Assembly: GCA_017471505.1 (NCBI GenBank)
Contig: JAFUTC010000010.1
Location: 1 to 64,000, forward strand
Source of the DNA: Alloprevotella sp.
GTDB taxonomy: Bacteria > Bacteroidota > Bacteroidia > Bacteroidales > Bacteroidaceae
Reading direction: 5' to 3'
DNA: 64,000 nt
Below the pieces are notes generated by a model. That model was not told the DNA's origin and did not search any database. It saw only the letters and a list, made by a program, of their open reading frames with translations. The position numbers were made by a program, and so were the translations under genes. Shown one piece after another: positions 35,766-47,300 of the stretch. How positions within the stretch are numbered: the first letter of the stretch is position 1; each line of letters begins with the position of its first letter.

Positions 35766-38444
35766 TTAGCCGCGCAGTTGTTCCAGCGTCTTTTCCAAAG
35801 CCGCAATCTTGGTAGTGGCATCTGCCTCTTTCTTCCGCTCGAGCGCTACCACGTTTTCTGGTGCATTCTGCACGAAGCGCTCGTTGGCCAGTTTCTTCTG
35901 AACGCCCTGCAGGAATCCGCGAAGGTGTTGCAGTTCGGCTTCTGCCTTGGCTATTTCGGCTTCTACGTCCACATGGCCGCCCAGATAGACTTCATTCTTG
36001 ACCGTACCGGCCATGAACGAGGCCACATCGGCTTGCGACTGCGCATCGATATGGCCCAGTTTGGTGCCACTCATCTTTTCGACGAACAGAGTGGTGTCGG
36101 TGCCGGCAAATGGTTCGTCGGCCGCGCGGAGCAGTTCCTCTTTCGGCGAGATATTATTGCGTACACGAAGATTGCGTACGTTCTGCGTGACAATCTTGGC
36201 ATAGTTGATGAGTTCAAGCAGTTGTGCATCGTCGGTCTTAGGCTTTTCGAACAGATGAACGTCGGTCATCAGGCTTTCGCCTTCGTTCCGAGTGGCCAGA
36301 TGCTGCCATAGTTCTTCCGTAATAAACGGCATGAACGGATGAAGCAGATGCAGGATGTCATCAAAGAAGCGCACGGTGGCGGCATAAGTCTGCGTGTCGA
36401 TTGTACCGCCGTAGGCTGGTTTAACCATTTCCAGATACCAGCCGGAAAACTCGTCGGTGGTCAGGCGATAGACTTCCATGAGTGCTTCGCTAAGGCGATA
36501 TTTTGAGAACAGATCTTCAATCTCGGCCACCCGCTGACGTAGGAGCGCATCGAAGCATGCCACCGTCTGTTTCAATACGGCGGGTTGCTCGTCGGAGCCG
36601 GTTTTCCATCCGTCCACCAGTCGGAAGCAGTTCCAAATCTTATTGCAGAAATTTCGGCCTTGCTCACACAGGGCATCGTCATAGAGAATGTCGTTGCCTG
36701 CAGGTGCAGCCAGCATCAGACCCATACGCACTCCGTCGGCGCCATAGCGGTCGATGAGGTCAAGTGGGTCGGGCGAATTGCCAAGCGACTTCGACATCTT
36801 CCGGCCAAGTTTGTCGCGGACGATACCCGTGAAATATACGTGGCGGAAAGGCGGCTGTTTCATGTATTCATAACCGGCCATAATCATGCGAGCCACCCAG
36901 AAGAAGATAATATCTGGACCAGTCACCAAGTCGGCTGTGGGATAGTAGTATTGTATTTCTTCGTTGCCGGGTTGCGTAATGCCGTTGAACAGCGAGATAG
37001 GCCAGAGCCAACTCGAGAACCATGTGTCGAGCGCGTCCTCGTCTTGTTTCAGTTCGTTCAAGGTCAGTGCAGCGTTGTCCGACTGTTGCTTGGCCAGTTC
37101 CAAGGCTTCTTCGGCCGTCTCTGCCACTACATACGTGCCGTCAGGAAGGTAGTAGGCCGGAATCCGATGGCCCCACCACAGTTGGCGACTGATGCACCAG
37201 TCCTTTATATTTTCCAGCCAGTGGCGATACGTATTCTTGTATTTGGTAGGATAGAACTTGATGTCGTCGTTCATAACGGGAGGCAACGCGAGGTCGGCAA
37301 AATGCTGCATGCGCAAGAACCATTGCGTGCTCAACTTTGGTTCTATGGGCACATTGGTGCGCTCCGAGAAACCGACGTTATTGGTGTAGTCTTCTACGCG
37401 CTCGAGTAATCCGGCGGCATCGAGGTCGGCGGTGATGGCTTCACGTACATCGAAGCGGTCGCGACCGACATACAGGCCTGCAGCCTCGGACAGCGTGCCG
37501 TCGTCATTGAAGATGTTGATGCTTTCCAGATGGTGTTTCTCACCCAGATTGTAGTCGTTGACGTCATGTGCCGGCGTTACTTTCAGACAACCTGTGCCGA
37601 AGTCGGTTTCTACGTAGTCGTCTTCGATAACAGGGATTTCGCGGTTGACCAGAGGCACAATCACGCGTTTGCCTTTAAGCCATGCGTTCTTTGCATCGTT
37701 GGGATTGATGCACATAGCGGTGTCGCCCATGATTGTTTCGGGGCGTGTGGTGGCAACTACGGCGTAGCGCTTGCCGTCCTTATCGGTGTGAACTACGCTA
37801 CCCTCCGGCGCTTCGGCGTAATCGTCGTTGGCCACATAGTAACGTAGGTAGTAGAGTTTCGAATGCTCCTCTTTGTAGATTACCTCCTCGTCGCTGAGCG
37901 CAGTAAGGGCTTTCGGGTCCCAGTTCACCATACGGACTCCGCGATAGATAAGGCCTTTGCGATAGAGGTCTACGAATACTTTTATCACACTACGCGAACG
38001 CTCGTCGTCCATAGTGAAGGCCGTTCGGTCCCAGTCGCAACTGGCACCGACCCTACGCAATTGCTTCAGTATGATACCGCCGTGCTCATGTGTCCAGTCC
38101 CAAGCGTGTTTCAGGAACTCTTCTCGGGTCAGGTCGGCCTTTTTGATGCCTTGCGAAGCCAGTCGGCCCACCACCTTGGCCTCGGTTGCAATCGAGGCGT
38201 GGTCAGTTCCGGGCACCCAGCACACGTTCTTTCCGTCCAGACGTGCCTTGCGCACCAAAATGTCTTGGATGGTCTCGTTGAGCATGTGCCCCATGTGGAG
38301 CACGCCCGTTACGTTGGGCGGCGGAATTACTATGGTGTAGGGCTGGCGCTCATCGGGTTTCGAACTGAACAAGTGGTGTTTGGTCCAATAGTCGTACCAT
38401 TTGGTTTCCACGTCTTGTGGATTGTATTTGGGTGCTATTTCCAT
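35766..38444 (-). CDS. valS: Valyl-tRNA synthetase
   Basis: 892 residues. Class I signatures: HIGH as [14 protein letters not shown] (near 42-55) and KMSKS as [14 protein letters not shown] (near 533). The editing domain and the C-terminal coiled coil ([20 protein letters not shown], then [10 protein letters not shown]) are in place. It charges tRNA-Val and hydrolyses Thr-tRNA-Val. It is followed by the terminator shared with the porin, and the helicase gene is 72 bp upstream. Confidence 0.97.
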   Translation of the reverse strand: MEIAPKYNPQDVETKWYDYWTKHHLFSSKPDERQPYTIVIPPPNVTGVLHMGHMLNETIQDILVRKARLDGKNVCWVPGTDHASIATEAKVVGRLASQGIKKADLTREEFLKHAWDWTHEHGGIILKQLRRVGASCDWDRTAFTMDDERSRSVIKVFVDLYRKGLIYRGVRMVNWDPKALTALSDEEVIYKEEHSKLYYLRYYVANDDYAEAPEGSVVHTDKDGKRYAVVATTRPETIMGDTAMCINPNDAKNAWLKGKRVIVPLVNREIPVIEDDYVETDFGTGCLKVTPAHDVNDYNLGEKHHLESINIFNDDGTLSEAAGLYVGRDRFDVREAITADLDAAGLLERVEDYTNNVGFSERTNVPIEPKLSTQWFLRMQHFADLALPPVMNDDIKFYPTKYKNTYRHWLENIKDWCISRQLWWGHRIPAYYLPDGTYVVAETAEEALELAKQQSDNAALTLNELKQDEDALDTWFSSWLWPISLFNGITQPGNEEIQYYYPTADLVTGPDIIFFWVARMIMAGYEYMKQPPFRHVYFTGIVRDKLGRKMSKSLGNSPDPLDLIDRYGADGVRMGLMLAAPAGNDILYDDALCEQGRNFCNKIWNCFRLVDGWKTGSDEQPAVLKQTVACFDALLRQRVAEIEDLFSKYRLSEALMEVYRLTTDEFSGWYLEMVKPAYGGTIDTQTYAATVRFFDDILHLLHPFMPFITEELWQHLATRNEGESLMTDVHLFEKPKTDDAQLLELINYAKIVTQNVRNLRVRNNISPKEELLRAADEPFAGTDTTLFVEKMSGTKLGHIDAQSQADVASFMAGTVKNEVYLGGHVDVEAEIAKAEAELQHLRGFLQGVQKKLANERFVQNAPENVVALERKKEADATTKIAALEKTLEQLRG

Positions 38445-38516
38445 GATTAGGGAGTAATTAGCTGTCTGTGAGTTTTATTCGGTTGCAAAATTAGGCAATT
38501 ATGTGGAATTGGAGGG

Positions 38517-40781
38517 CTATAACACTTCGAATCGGGCAAATTTTAGCAGCAGGTGCTTAGTGCCTGCATTTTCGAAATCCACCACGATTTTTTGGTTGCT
38601 TCCTACGCCTACGATTTGTTTTATCTCGCCAATGCCGAAGCGGTCGTGCTTGATGCGGCAGCCCACGCGGATGTTCGAGGGCGCAGGCATATGGTCCGTT
38701 TCGGTGGGTAGGCTGCGCAGCGGTGTGAATCTCGGAGCCGGGCGCGGCGGAGTAGGAGTGTCGAACCGTGGAGTGCGGGCAGGACTGAAGGCGGGTTTGC
38801 TGCGGCGCACGGGCTCGCTGGTGTCAGTCTCCAGATAGGCCGGGTTGAGTTCGGCTATAAAGCACGACGGCTGCGAGTTCTCTAGATTGCCGTAGCGGAA
38901 GCGTGTCCGGGCATACGATATATAGCAATACTGTTTGGCCCTTGTGATGGCGACGTAGAAGAGTCGCCTCTCTTCTTCTTTCTCTCTTTCGGAGAAACGT
39001 GCCTGCGGGGCGGGGAACAAGTCCTCTTCCAAACCGGTCACGAACACGGCCTGAAACTCCAGTCCCTTTGCCGAATGGATGGTCATGAGCGACACGCGTG
39101 GCGCGTTGTCCTGTGCTTCGTCCATGTCGGTCAGTAGTGATACGTGCGACAAAAATGAGTTCAACGACGACCACTGCTCGCCGGCTTCCTCCAGACGGTC
39201 TTGTTCGTAGGCGCGAATAGAGTTCAGGAACTCGCGAATGTTCTGGCTTTTGACAAGAGCCTCTTCGCGTCCCTCGCGGTTGAAGTCTGCCTGCATGCCC
39301 GTATAGTCGAAAATCTGCACAGCCAGGTCGTAGGCCGAAAGGCTGTGTGTTTGTTCGCGGAAACGGAGAATGGCCTGCACGAATGCCTGCAACTTGCCCA
39401 CGGTGCCCGTGTTCACCTCCACGCCATATTTTATGGGGTCGGCGGCAATATGGAACAGCGGTTCGCCACTGTCGTGTGCGGCCGCACGAAGTTTCTGTAT
39501 GGTGGTCTGCCCTATGCCACGTGTCGGATAGTTGATGATGCGAGCAAACGACTCGTCGTCTCTCTGGTTGTTGGTCAGTCGCAGATAGGCCAGCAAGTCT
39601 TTAATTTCTTTGCGCTGGTAGAACGACAGTCCGCCGTATATGCGATAGGGGATGTGGCTTTCTTGCAGGATTTCCTCGAAGGTGCGGCTCTGTGCGTTGG
39701 TGCGGTAGAGTATGGCTATCTCCGTATTGGGCACTTGGCACTCACGGTTTAGCCGGCGTATTTCACGCACGATGCGGTAGGCTTCGTCCTTGTCGCTGTA
39801 GGTGGCAATGAGGCGCACCTTTGCGCCCTGGTCCTCTTCGCTGTAAACCTCCTTGTGTATGCGGCGGCGATTGTGCTCGATGACGGAGTTGGCCAGCGAA
39901 ACGATGTTTTGCGTAGAGCGGTAGTTGCGTTCCAGTTTGACGGTGTGCGTAGAGGGGTAGGTTTCGGTGAATGAGAGTATATTGTCGATTTCTGCCCCGC
40001 GAAATCCGTAGATGCTCTGGGCATCGTCGCCCACCACCGACAGGCCTTTGCCTTCGGGCGACAGTAGTCGGACTATGCGGAACTGAGCCGTGTTCGTGTC
40101 CTGGTATTCGTCCACCAGGATGTGCTCGAATCGTTCCTGATATTTCAGTCGGATGTCTTCGTGGTTTGCTAGTAGCAGGTAGGTGAACAGTAGCAGGTCG
40201 TCGAAGTCGAGTGCGTCGCTCCGGCGCAGGCGTTCCATGTAGTTTTGGTATATGTCGCCGATGGCGGGCACCTCGTCGCGGTGGTCGTGCTGCACCAGTT
40301 GCGGACTGTTCTTATAGGCGTCGGGCAAGATGAGTCGGTTCTTAGCGGCCGAAATGCGGTTGGCCACGAGCGAGGGCTTGTAGGTCTTGTCGTCGAGTCC
40401 GCGTTCCTTGATGATGTTGCGGATGAGTGCGCGCGAGTCGGCTTGGTCGTAGATGGTAAAGTCGGGCGACAAACCGAGAGCCTTATGTTCGATGCGCAGC
40501 AGGCGGGCAAACATCGAGTGGAACGTGCCGGCCCACACGCGCGAAGCCGACTGGTTGGCCACCAGATGGTTGATGCGGTCGCACATCTCGCGTGCCGCCT
40601 TGTTGGTGAAGGTCAGTGCCATGATGCGCCAAGGGGCAAAGCCCTGCTCCAGCAGATGGGCAATCTTGTAGGTCAGTACGCGCGTCTTGCCCGAGCCGGC
40701 TCCGGCTATAATCAGCAAAGGACCGTCATCGTAAATGACGGCTTCTCGCTGGCGGTCGTTGAGTTCGTTGAGCAGGTCCAT
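38517..40781 (-). CDS. pcrA: UvrD/PcrA-family ATP-dependent DNA helicase
   Basis: 754 residues from the ATG at 40781 (MDLLNELNDRQREAVIYDDG). SF1A motifs in order: LLIIAGAGSGKTRVL (I), VMALTFTNKA-type Ia, LVDEYQDTNTAQ (II), GDDAQSIYGFRGA (III), ERNYRSTQNIV (IV), MTIHSAKGLEF (V) and VAITRAKQYCYI (VI). The C-terminus has a proline-rich segment and a Tudor-like end (IKHDRFGIGEIKQIVGVGSN), as in PcrA. It unwinds 3'-5' in repair and removes RecA. cca diverges from it. Confidence 0.92.
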   Translation of the reverse strand: MDLLNELNDRQREAVIYDDGPLLIIAGAGSGKTRVLTYKIAHLLEQGFAPWRIMALTFTNKAAREMCDRINHLVANQSASRVWAGTFHSMFARLLRIEHKALGLSPDFTIYDQADSRALIRNIIKERGLDDKTYKPSLVANRISAAKNRLILPDAYKNSPQLVQHDHRDEVPAIGDIYQNYMERLRRSDALDFDDLLLFTYLLLANHEDIRLKYQERFEHILVDEYQDTNTAQFRIVRLLSPEGKGLSVVGDDAQSIYGFRGAEIDNILSFTETYPSTHTVKLERNYRSTQNIVSLANSVIEHNRRRIHKEVYSEEDQGAKVRLIATYSDKDEAYRIVREIRRLNRECQVPNTEIAILYRTNAQSRTFEEILQESHIPYRIYGGLSFYQRKEIKDLLAYLRLTNNQRDDESFARIINYPTRGIGQTTIQKLRAAAHDSGEPLFHIAADPIKYGVEVNTGTVGKLQAFVQAILRFREQTHSLSAYDLAVQIFDYTGMQADFNREGREEALVKSQNIREFLNSIRAYEQDRLEEAGEQWSSLNSFLSHVSLLTDMDEAQDNAPRVSLMTIHSAKGLEFQAVFVTGLEEDLFPAPQARFSEREKEEERRLFYVAITRAKQYCYISYARTRFRYGNLENSQPSCFIAELNPAYLETDTSEPVRRSKPAFSPARTPRFDTPTPPRPAPRFTPLRSLPTETDHMPAPSNIRVGCRIKHDRFGIGEIKQIVGVGSNQKIVVDFENAGTKHLLLKFARFEVL

Positions 40782-40875
40782 AAGGCACAAATCGAGGCTA
40801 CCGGCCTCATAAAGTTGCGAAGATACTTATTTTTTTCTAACTTCGCGCTGTCCAACCATTGAATTATACGACCGA

Positions 40876-42321
40876 ATGGGCCTATACATACCAGAAGAAT
40901 TTGTCCGTGAGTTGCGCCGCTATCCCATACTCGAACAGGTAGGCCGCATTGCCGACGAGGTGGGCATGCCTTGCTACGTGGTGGGAGGCTTTGTGCGCGA
41001 CTTGCTTTTGCACCGCCCCACGAACGACATCGACGTGGTTGTGGTCGGCTCGGGCGTGGAAATGGCCGAAGCCGTAGCCAAGCGAATTGGCAGGGGGGCA
41101 CACCTGAGTGTGTTCCGTAATTTCGGCACCGCGCAAGTCAAGTATAAAGACACCGAACTCGAATTTGTCGGTGCGCGGCGCGAGAGTTATTCGCACGACA
41201 GCCGTAAGCCCATCGTCGAGGACGGCACGCTCGAGGACGACCAGAATCGCCGCGACTTCACCATCAATGCTTTGGCGGCGTGCCTCAATGCGGCCCATTT
41301 CGGCGACTTGGTTGACTCCTTCGACGGCGTTGCCGATTTGGAGGACGGCCTTATTCGCACGCCGCTCGACCCCGATGTCACCTTCTCCGACGACCCGCTG
41401 CGCATGATGCGCTGTGTGCGTTTTGCCACGCAACTTAATTTCCGCATCGCCGACGAAACTTTTGAGGCATTGGGCCGCAACCGCGAGCGCATTCATATTA
41501 TCAGCCAGGAGCGCATCTGTGACGAACTCAACAAGATTTTGGCTTCTCCCAGACCGTCAATTGGTTTCGTCGAACTGCACCGCTGCGGCTTGCTCGAACT
41601 CATATTGCCCGAACTGGCCCGACTGGACGACGTGCAGGTGCAGGGCAACTTCCGCCACAAAAACAATTTCTACCACACGCTCGAAGTGGTCGATACAGTG
41701 GCAAGCCGTTCCGACAAATTGTTTCTACGGTGGGCTGCGCTGCTCCATGACATTGGAAAGATTGCCACGCGTAGGTTCGAGCCCGGCACGGGCTTTACGT
41801 TCCATAACCACAACTTTGTGGGAGCCAAGATGATAGGGCCGCTGTTCCGCCGGCTTAAGTTGCCCCTCGACGAACGCATGAAATATGTGTTCAAGTTAGT
41901 CAACCTGCACATGCGTCCAAGTGCGATAGCCGACGATGCCGTTACCGACAGTGCCGTGCGCCGGCTTTTGTTTGAGGCCGGTGATGACATCGACGACCTG
42001 ATGCTGCTTTGCGAGGCCGACATCACGAGTAAGAACGAGGTGCGTAAGCGCAATTTCCTGCACAACTTCCAACTCGTTCGCGAAAAACTGGTTACGCTCG
42101 AGGAGAGCGACCGCATACGCAACTTCCAGCCACCTGTCGATGGTAATGAACTGATGACGCTGCTCCAACTGCCGCCGTGCCAGGAGGTCGGAACGCTGAA
42201 GAAACTGCTAAAAGACGCAGTCCTCGACGGACTCGTACCCAACGAACACGATGCCGCCTTGCAGTATGTCCTCGGCAAGGCAAAGGAACTCGGCATAGGC
42301 ACTCCTCCAAGTGGGGAATAA
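40876..42321 (+). CDS. cca: CCA tRNA nucleotidyltransferase with HD domain
   Basis: 481 residues. Nucleotidyltransferase head with GGFVRDLLLHRPTNDIDVVV (about 36-55; the DxD is DID), the RRDFTINALA motif (about 130), then GLIRTPLDPDVTFSDDPLRM and a C-terminal HD phosphohydrolase (LLHDIGKIATRRF near 293). It adds CCA to tRNA 3' ends; tRNA-Pro in this window lacks a full encoded CCA. The HD domain gives phosphatase activity in related enzymes. A terminator follows at 42342. Confidence 0.93.
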   Translation: MGLYIPEEFVRELRRYPILEQVGRIADEVGMPCYVVGGFVRDLLLHRPTNDIDVVVVGSGVEMAEAVAKRIGRGAHLSVFRNFGTAQVKYKDTELEFVGARRESYSHDSRKPIVEDGTLEDDQNRRDFTINALAACLNAAHFGDLVDSFDGVADLEDGLIRTPLDPDVTFSDDPLRMMRCVRFATQLNFRIADETFEALGRNRERIHIISQERICDELNKILASPRPSIGFVELHRCGLLELILPELARLDDVQVQGNFRHKNNFYHTLEVVDTVASRSDKLFLRWAALLHDIGKIATRRFEPGTGFTFHNHNFVGAKMIGPLFRRLKLPLDERMKYVFKLVNLHMRPSAIADDAVTDSAVRRLLFEAGDDIDDLMLLCEADITSKNEVRKRNFLHNFQLVREKLVTLEESDRIRNFQPPVDGNELMTLLQLPPCQEVGTLKKLLKDAVLDGLVPNEHDAALQYVLGKAKELGIGTPPSGE

Positions 42322-42341
42322 TGCCGTGTGCCGATACAGCC

Positions 42342-42375
42342 AATCGGCTTGCAAGACCATTCTGGCAAGCCGATT
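42342..42375 (+). terminator. Intrinsic terminator of cca
   Basis: Stem AATCGGCTTGC / GCAAGCCGATT, 12-nt loop, then TTTTTTCG. Confidence 0.93.
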
Positions 42376-42436
42376 TTTTCGATTATAGAATAGGACCGGA
42401 GTCCTGCGGTTTCAAGTCATAGAAACGTGCCGCCGA

Positions 42437-42540
42437 GAAATAGCATAATGGAACAAAAAAATTGCATTATGCAATTCGAAAATTCCATAATGCAATTTCA
42501 AAATTCGATTATTCAATTTCCCGATTCCATAATTGCCCGA
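42437..42540. repeat. AT-rich ~21-bp-unit array, copy 5 of 6
   Basis: Five units: TAGCATAATGGAACAAAAAA (terminal type, left end), ATTGCATTATGCAATTCG, ATTCCATAATGCAATTTC, ATTCGATTATTCAATTTC and ATTCCATAATTGCC. It lies between the convergent cca and ispF genes. Same polarity as copies 3 and 6. Confidence 0.88.
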
Positions 42541-42592
42541 GACGAGTGGCAATATTATCTGAAAGAAGTTGACCGGAGTTGTGCCAGTTATT

Positions 42593-43072
42593 TTATTTCT
42601 TTTCAATCAGGACTACCGCGTAGGCGGAGATGCCTTCCTTGCGGCCTGTAAAACCAAGGCGCTCGGTGGTGGTAGCCTTGATGGATACGGCATCGGCATC
42701 GACTTGCAGGATGGGAGCAAGTATGGCCTGCATCTGCGGAATATGGGGATTGATTTTCGGCTGCTCGGCGCAGATGGTGGCATCGATGTTGCCTACGCAA
42801 TAGCCGTTGGCCTGTAGCAACGCAATTGTCTCTTTTAGCAGTATCTTGCTGTCGATATCCTTAAACGACGGGTCGATAGGAGGGAAGTGGTATCCGATGT
42901 CGCGAAGGTTGGCGGCACCCAGAAGTGCATCACAGATGGCGTGAATCAGGACGTCGGCATCGCTATGTCCGTCCAAGCCATGTGTGTGGGGAATGCACAG
43001 TCCTCCCAACCAGAGTGCCCGACCTTCCACCAGTCGGTGCACGTCGTATCCGAATCCTACTCTGATATTCAC
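42593..43072 (-). CDS. ispF: 2-C-methyl-D-erythritol 2,4-cyclodiphosphate synthase IspF
   Basis: 159 residues. Starts at GTG 43072 (MNIRVGFGYDVHRLVEG); no ATG lies upstream of the DVHRL zinc motif. Zn-binding DVHRL, the HSDADVLIHAICDALLGAAN core and YVGNIDATICAEQPKINP are as in IspF; the C-terminus ends ATTERLGFTGRKEGISAYAV. It cyclises CDP-ME2P to MEcPP. It is 9 bp downstream of porV, an order also known from Porphyromonas gingivalis. Confidence 0.95.
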   Translation of the reverse strand: MNIRVGFGYDVHRLVEGRALWLGGLCIPHTHGLDGHSDADVLIHAICDALLGAANLRDIGYHFPPIDPSFKDIDSKILLKETIALLQANGYCVGNIDATICAEQPKINPHIPQMQAILAPILQVDADAVSIKATTTERLGFTGRKEGISAYAVVLIEKK

Positions 43073-43081
43073 TCCGGTTGC

Positions 43082-44263
43082 TTATCTGCGGTTTTTGCGT
43101 TTGCCAATGATTTCGCGCAGTCCGTCGAAGTCGAAGGTCAGAGATACGCGGAAAATCTGGTCGAGCGGGTTGCTGGCGCTTGTGCCGATAACGTAACCGG
43201 CATCGATAGCCATGACATTCATGTTGAAACCGGCACCTACAGTGAAGAAACTTAGTCCGCCCTGCGGCTTGCTCTGGTGGTGGTAGCCGGCGCGGAGTGA
43301 GAATTTGTCGTTATAGGTGTATTCCGTACCTAGACTCCATTCAATTTCTTGCATCTCGCCTTTGAATCCGTCTTCGGAATCGCCGAAACTCTTGAAGATA
43401 CCCTTGATGGAACCCATGTCGTAATAGTCGCGCTGGATACGGGCGGTGTATTCCTCGTCGTTTTCGCCGTCTTTACGCAAAGGACGGGACGGCACGAGCA
43501 ACTTCGTGGCATCGACGGCAAACGAAATACGGTTATATTCGTTGATAGGCAACATCCAGCTTGCACCCAGGCGCAACTGCGTCGGGATGAAGTAGGAATA
43601 GTCGCCGCCGTAACTGATTTTCGAACCGATGTTGCTGAGGTTGATACCCCACGCTACGCGACTTTCGCGGTTGCCTATGGTCACATACTTGTTCCAATAG
43701 AGTGCGATGTCGGCTGCAAAGGCTGAACCGGCTTCCATCTGTTCGTTGTAGTGGCCGCTCAGGTCGGAATACATGTAGCGCAGTGCAACGGCAGCCGAAA
43801 GGTGTTCGGTAAGCATGCGCGAATAGGCTACGTCGAAACCGAGTTCGTAGGGGCGAACGGTCATATTATTGTCACCACTTACCGACACATCGCCGAGCGA
43901 GAAGTAGCGTATGGAGGCGCTGACTGCTTGCAGGTCGCCAATGCGGTAGTAGCCCGTGGCGTTCAGTAGTGCAATGCCCGAGGCAATCTTGCGAAGCCAG
44001 GGTGTATAGTTGAGCGACAAGGCAGCGCGGCTGATAGTGAAAGGATATTTTGCCGGGTTCCACGATTGCGAAAATACATCGGGGTCGGTGGCTACACCTG
44101 CGTCACCCATCGCTCCACTTCTGGCATCGGCAGCAATCGACTGCGAGGTGACGGCGGTCATAATGGGATTGAATGAGTCGCGTACTTCGCTGTCGGAACT
44201 GGTTTGCGCCTTTACGTATAATGCGGCAAGGGCCACAAAGGAGAATACTAATAGTCGTTTCAT
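43082..44263 (-). CDS. porV: Type IX secretion outer-membrane protein PorV
   Basis: 393 residues with a signal peptide (MKRLLVFSFVALAALYVKAQ). FadL/PorV-like barrel: the N-terminal SIAADARSGAMGDAGVATDP is the characteristic plug region, then KYPFTISRAALSLNYTPWLR, and many strands with final DQIFRVSLTFDFDGLREIIG. PorV is the carrier that hands secreted T9SS cargo to the PorU sortase. Its length and its place immediately after porU match P. gingivalis, where PorV is 391 residues. Confidence 0.9.
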   Translation of the reverse strand: MKRLLVFSFVALAALYVKAQTSSDSEVRDSFNPIMTAVTSQSIAADARSGAMGDAGVATDPDVFSQSWNPAKYPFTISRAALSLNYTPWLRKIASGIALLNATGYYRIGDLQAVSASIRYFSLGDVSVSGDNNMTVRPYELGFDVAYSRMLTEHLSAAVALRYMYSDLSGHYNEQMEAGSAFAADIALYWNKYVTIGNRESRVAWGINLSNIGSKISYGGDYSYFIPTQLRLGASWMLPINEYNRISFAVDATKLLVPSRPLRKDGENDEEYTARIQRDYYDMGSIKGIFKSFGDSEDGFKGEMQEIEWSLGTEYTYNDKFSLRAGYHHQSKPQGGLSFFTVGAGFNMNVMAIDAGYVIGTSASNPLDQIFRVSLTFDFDGLREIIGKRKNRR

Positions 44264-44346
44264 GGTTTTATGTGAAATGTCGTTTTAATTATTCGATATG
44301 GAATGCGGACGATGGCGTGTCCGTGTGGGTTTTATGGAATGGTTGA

Positions 44347-47300
44347 CTACGGCCGTTTCAGCAACATTTTCTTTCCCTTGGTTTTGGCCTTAGTCTTGGA
44401 ACCCTCGAGTGTAGCCTTATAGATGTAGACACCGGAAGGAACGGCGCGGTGACCGTAATCGTCGAGATTCCAGGTGGCAGAGTAGTAGGTGGAGCCTGCG
44501 GCTATGTATTGGCGGTTGAACCATACGCGGCGACCGGCTACGTCGTAGACGTCGATGCCAAGGTTGCCGCTCTCGCTCGGTGCGCCGAAACTAACGGTGA
44601 GTTGCACGGACGAACCGGCAGCGTCCTGTATGGCGTTGATGTCGAAGCCTGAGCCGACACCTGCTTGCACATAGAAACGGATGGTCTGCATCGAGGCATT
44701 GTCGAGCAGGTCCCATGCACGGAGCGTCAGCGTATGCCATCCGGGCTCAAGGCCGGTGAGCGGGAAGGAAATGGTTCCCGTGGTCAGGCTGCCGAGGTCG
44801 TAGGAGAAATAGTCGTTAAGGGTGATAATCTGGTCGAGGTTGTTGTCGATGACCAGTTCGATGTCGTGGCCGATACTGATACCGTTGAAGTTGATTCCCG
44901 AGAGGTCGTCAAGTTCTACGATAAGCGTGGGGTCGAGGGCCACGATGCTGCCGTCGGTAAAGTCGGGTTCGTTGAGATACATGTTGATGGCCGGACCTTC
45001 CTGGTCGTCCTCGCCGCTGAGTTCAGTGCCTTTGAGGAAGAATCCCTCGTTGGTACCATTGACTTCGCTCTGCTTGTCGTCGCTGATGGCATAGAAAACG
45101 ATGCGTGCGGGGTTGTCGCTGTAACTGATGTTGCGCGGAACGATGAACGAGAGGGTGAAGCGGCCGTTCTCAACCTTGGCGTCGCCTTCGTAGATTTTGT
45201 TGGGGCGTGTCTGGTAGGTCATGGGCGAGGTCGTGCCTGGGTCGTTGCGCTTGCAGGTAATCATGACTTCCTGGTCGTAGATGCGGGCCGTCAGGATGCC
45301 GTTGAAATTCTCGTCGACATTCAGTCCGTCGGGCAAATTGATATGTCCGCTGAACTCGGCCACCTGTCCGGCTTTCAGCTGCGTCAGAGAATAGGCGTCG
45401 AGTGCCTCGCCGTTGATTTCATCCAATACAACTGCCTGGCTGGGGATGGCGAGGCTGAGGGCCGGGTCGCCGAGCAGTGCATATTTTAGTTTGTTGGAGG
45501 TGATGTCCAAATTATTGCTGATGAGGCGGTTCTTGGCCAGGCGCATGGCTTCGCCAAGGGTGTTGACCTTTCCGTTGCTGTCGCGCGAAAGCACGTAGCG
45601 GATGTATTCCATATTCATGGGTTTGTTGGCCGAGGCCTGTACGGAACGGTTGGCGCATACCAATGCCACTGTGCCGCCGTTCTTATTGTAGAGGGTGGCA
45701 CGACCGAGGTCGGAAATCTGTTGGTCGTAGGGCGTGATTTCGCAAGAGGCAAACACCCACAGAGGCATATTGCCGTCGGTGGCAGCCTCGAAATCGGACT
45801 TCGTAAGCAACTTGGCATGCGAAATCTGGTTGGGGTCGCCGTGGCCGACATAGTTGAAGACGAGGGCGCCTTTCTTGAGGTCTTTGCGAAGTGCCTCGGT
45901 CACCTGCGGGAACGTGTTGCCTGTGGCGGTGCTCGTAATGGAGTAGGTGTCCCAGAATACTTTGTTGATGACAAGGTTGTGGTTGACCGAGCGGATGACT
46001 TCAGATGCCGACTCGCTGTCGCGCATGTGTAGGTTGTTGTCACCGTAGTCTGCCAGCATATATATGTCGTTCTTCCACATTCCCGTATGCTGGTTGTCCA
46101 TGTAGTTAAGCGTCTTGTCGACTAATGTGTTGGCCGTGGCTGCGTCGTGGCAGAGGAAACGGCCAATGCCGATGTCTATCTTGTCACGAGAAGCCATGTT
46201 GCCACCTTCACCGTCGTCGAGATAGCCGAAATAGTCGTCGGTGGCGAAATCTTCCATTGTTCCGATGGAAATATTGGTGGTGCGACTAGTCTGACTGACT
46301 TCGTAGGCCAGCAGATAGTCTTTTGGGTCGCCACTCATGGTGATGAAACGATTGTCCCAGTTGCAGTCGCCAAAAAGAAGCAGGTATTTGGGCATGTCTT
46401 CCTCGGACGCGGCCTTGTCGTAAAGCATCTTCATATAGCGACGGTAGGCTGCGACGTGGGGCGTACCCGACGAGAATTCGTTATAGAGTTTGTCGGCCGT
46501 AACTTGTTTTATTCGGAGGCCTTCTGCCTCGTGTCGCTTGGCAAGACGGTCAGCGGCCTGCGTCATCTTACCGCTTTCGGGCAGGATGATGACCATGTCG
46601 TAGGAGGCATCGGCATGCAGGTTCTGATTAGCTACCTGTCCGACATAAGTGGGGGCAGGGTAGGAGCGGTTCGTATCGACGATGACATAGCGATACTGGT
46701 TGTTGGGCACATCTACCGTCAACTGGTCTCCGGCAAGTACACCCGAATAGCGTACAGTGGGTTCGTTTCCGCGACCAATCTGCCAAACCTGTGTGCCACT
46801 GGTGGCGCGGTCAATAGAAAGGGTGGCGGGACGTCCCTGATTGGTGTAGTAAACATACGCTTTCGCAGTGATGGGAATAAATGCGTAGGCATCGTCGTCG
46901 CCGCTTAGCTTGCGCGGATAACTTGCTATGAGGTAGTTGAGGTGGCCTGCTGTGTTGGCCGTCAACTCAAGGTTTACCTTGTTTTTCTCCTCCGTAAACG
47001 TGGTGGCGTAGTTTGCTCTGCCTTCACGGGCACTCTCGGTGAGCGAAGAGTAGGAGGCAATGGTCAAACTTCCAAGGTTCGTTTCGTTGAGAGTCGTGGT
47101 AAGCGTACTGGAGCGTAGGGGACTGCCTGCCGAGAACGCCACCGAGAGCCGGCCGGTATTGTCGGGGAGCAAGTTGGGCAGGTTGAGCGTGTAGTTTTGC
47201 GAGTTGCCGTTGATGTAGTCATAAGCCTCGAAAAACTCGGCTCCGCCTTCGTACCAGGCAAATTCGTCCTTTTCGTGAATGGCATGCCCCATGGTGAAAT

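Noticed and set aside
42427..42651. Short frame across array 5 giving repeated seven-residue blocks (IMQF-type)
   Set aside because: The repeat period of 21 bp is divisible by three, so heptad-like peptides arise automatically in every array; not a gene.
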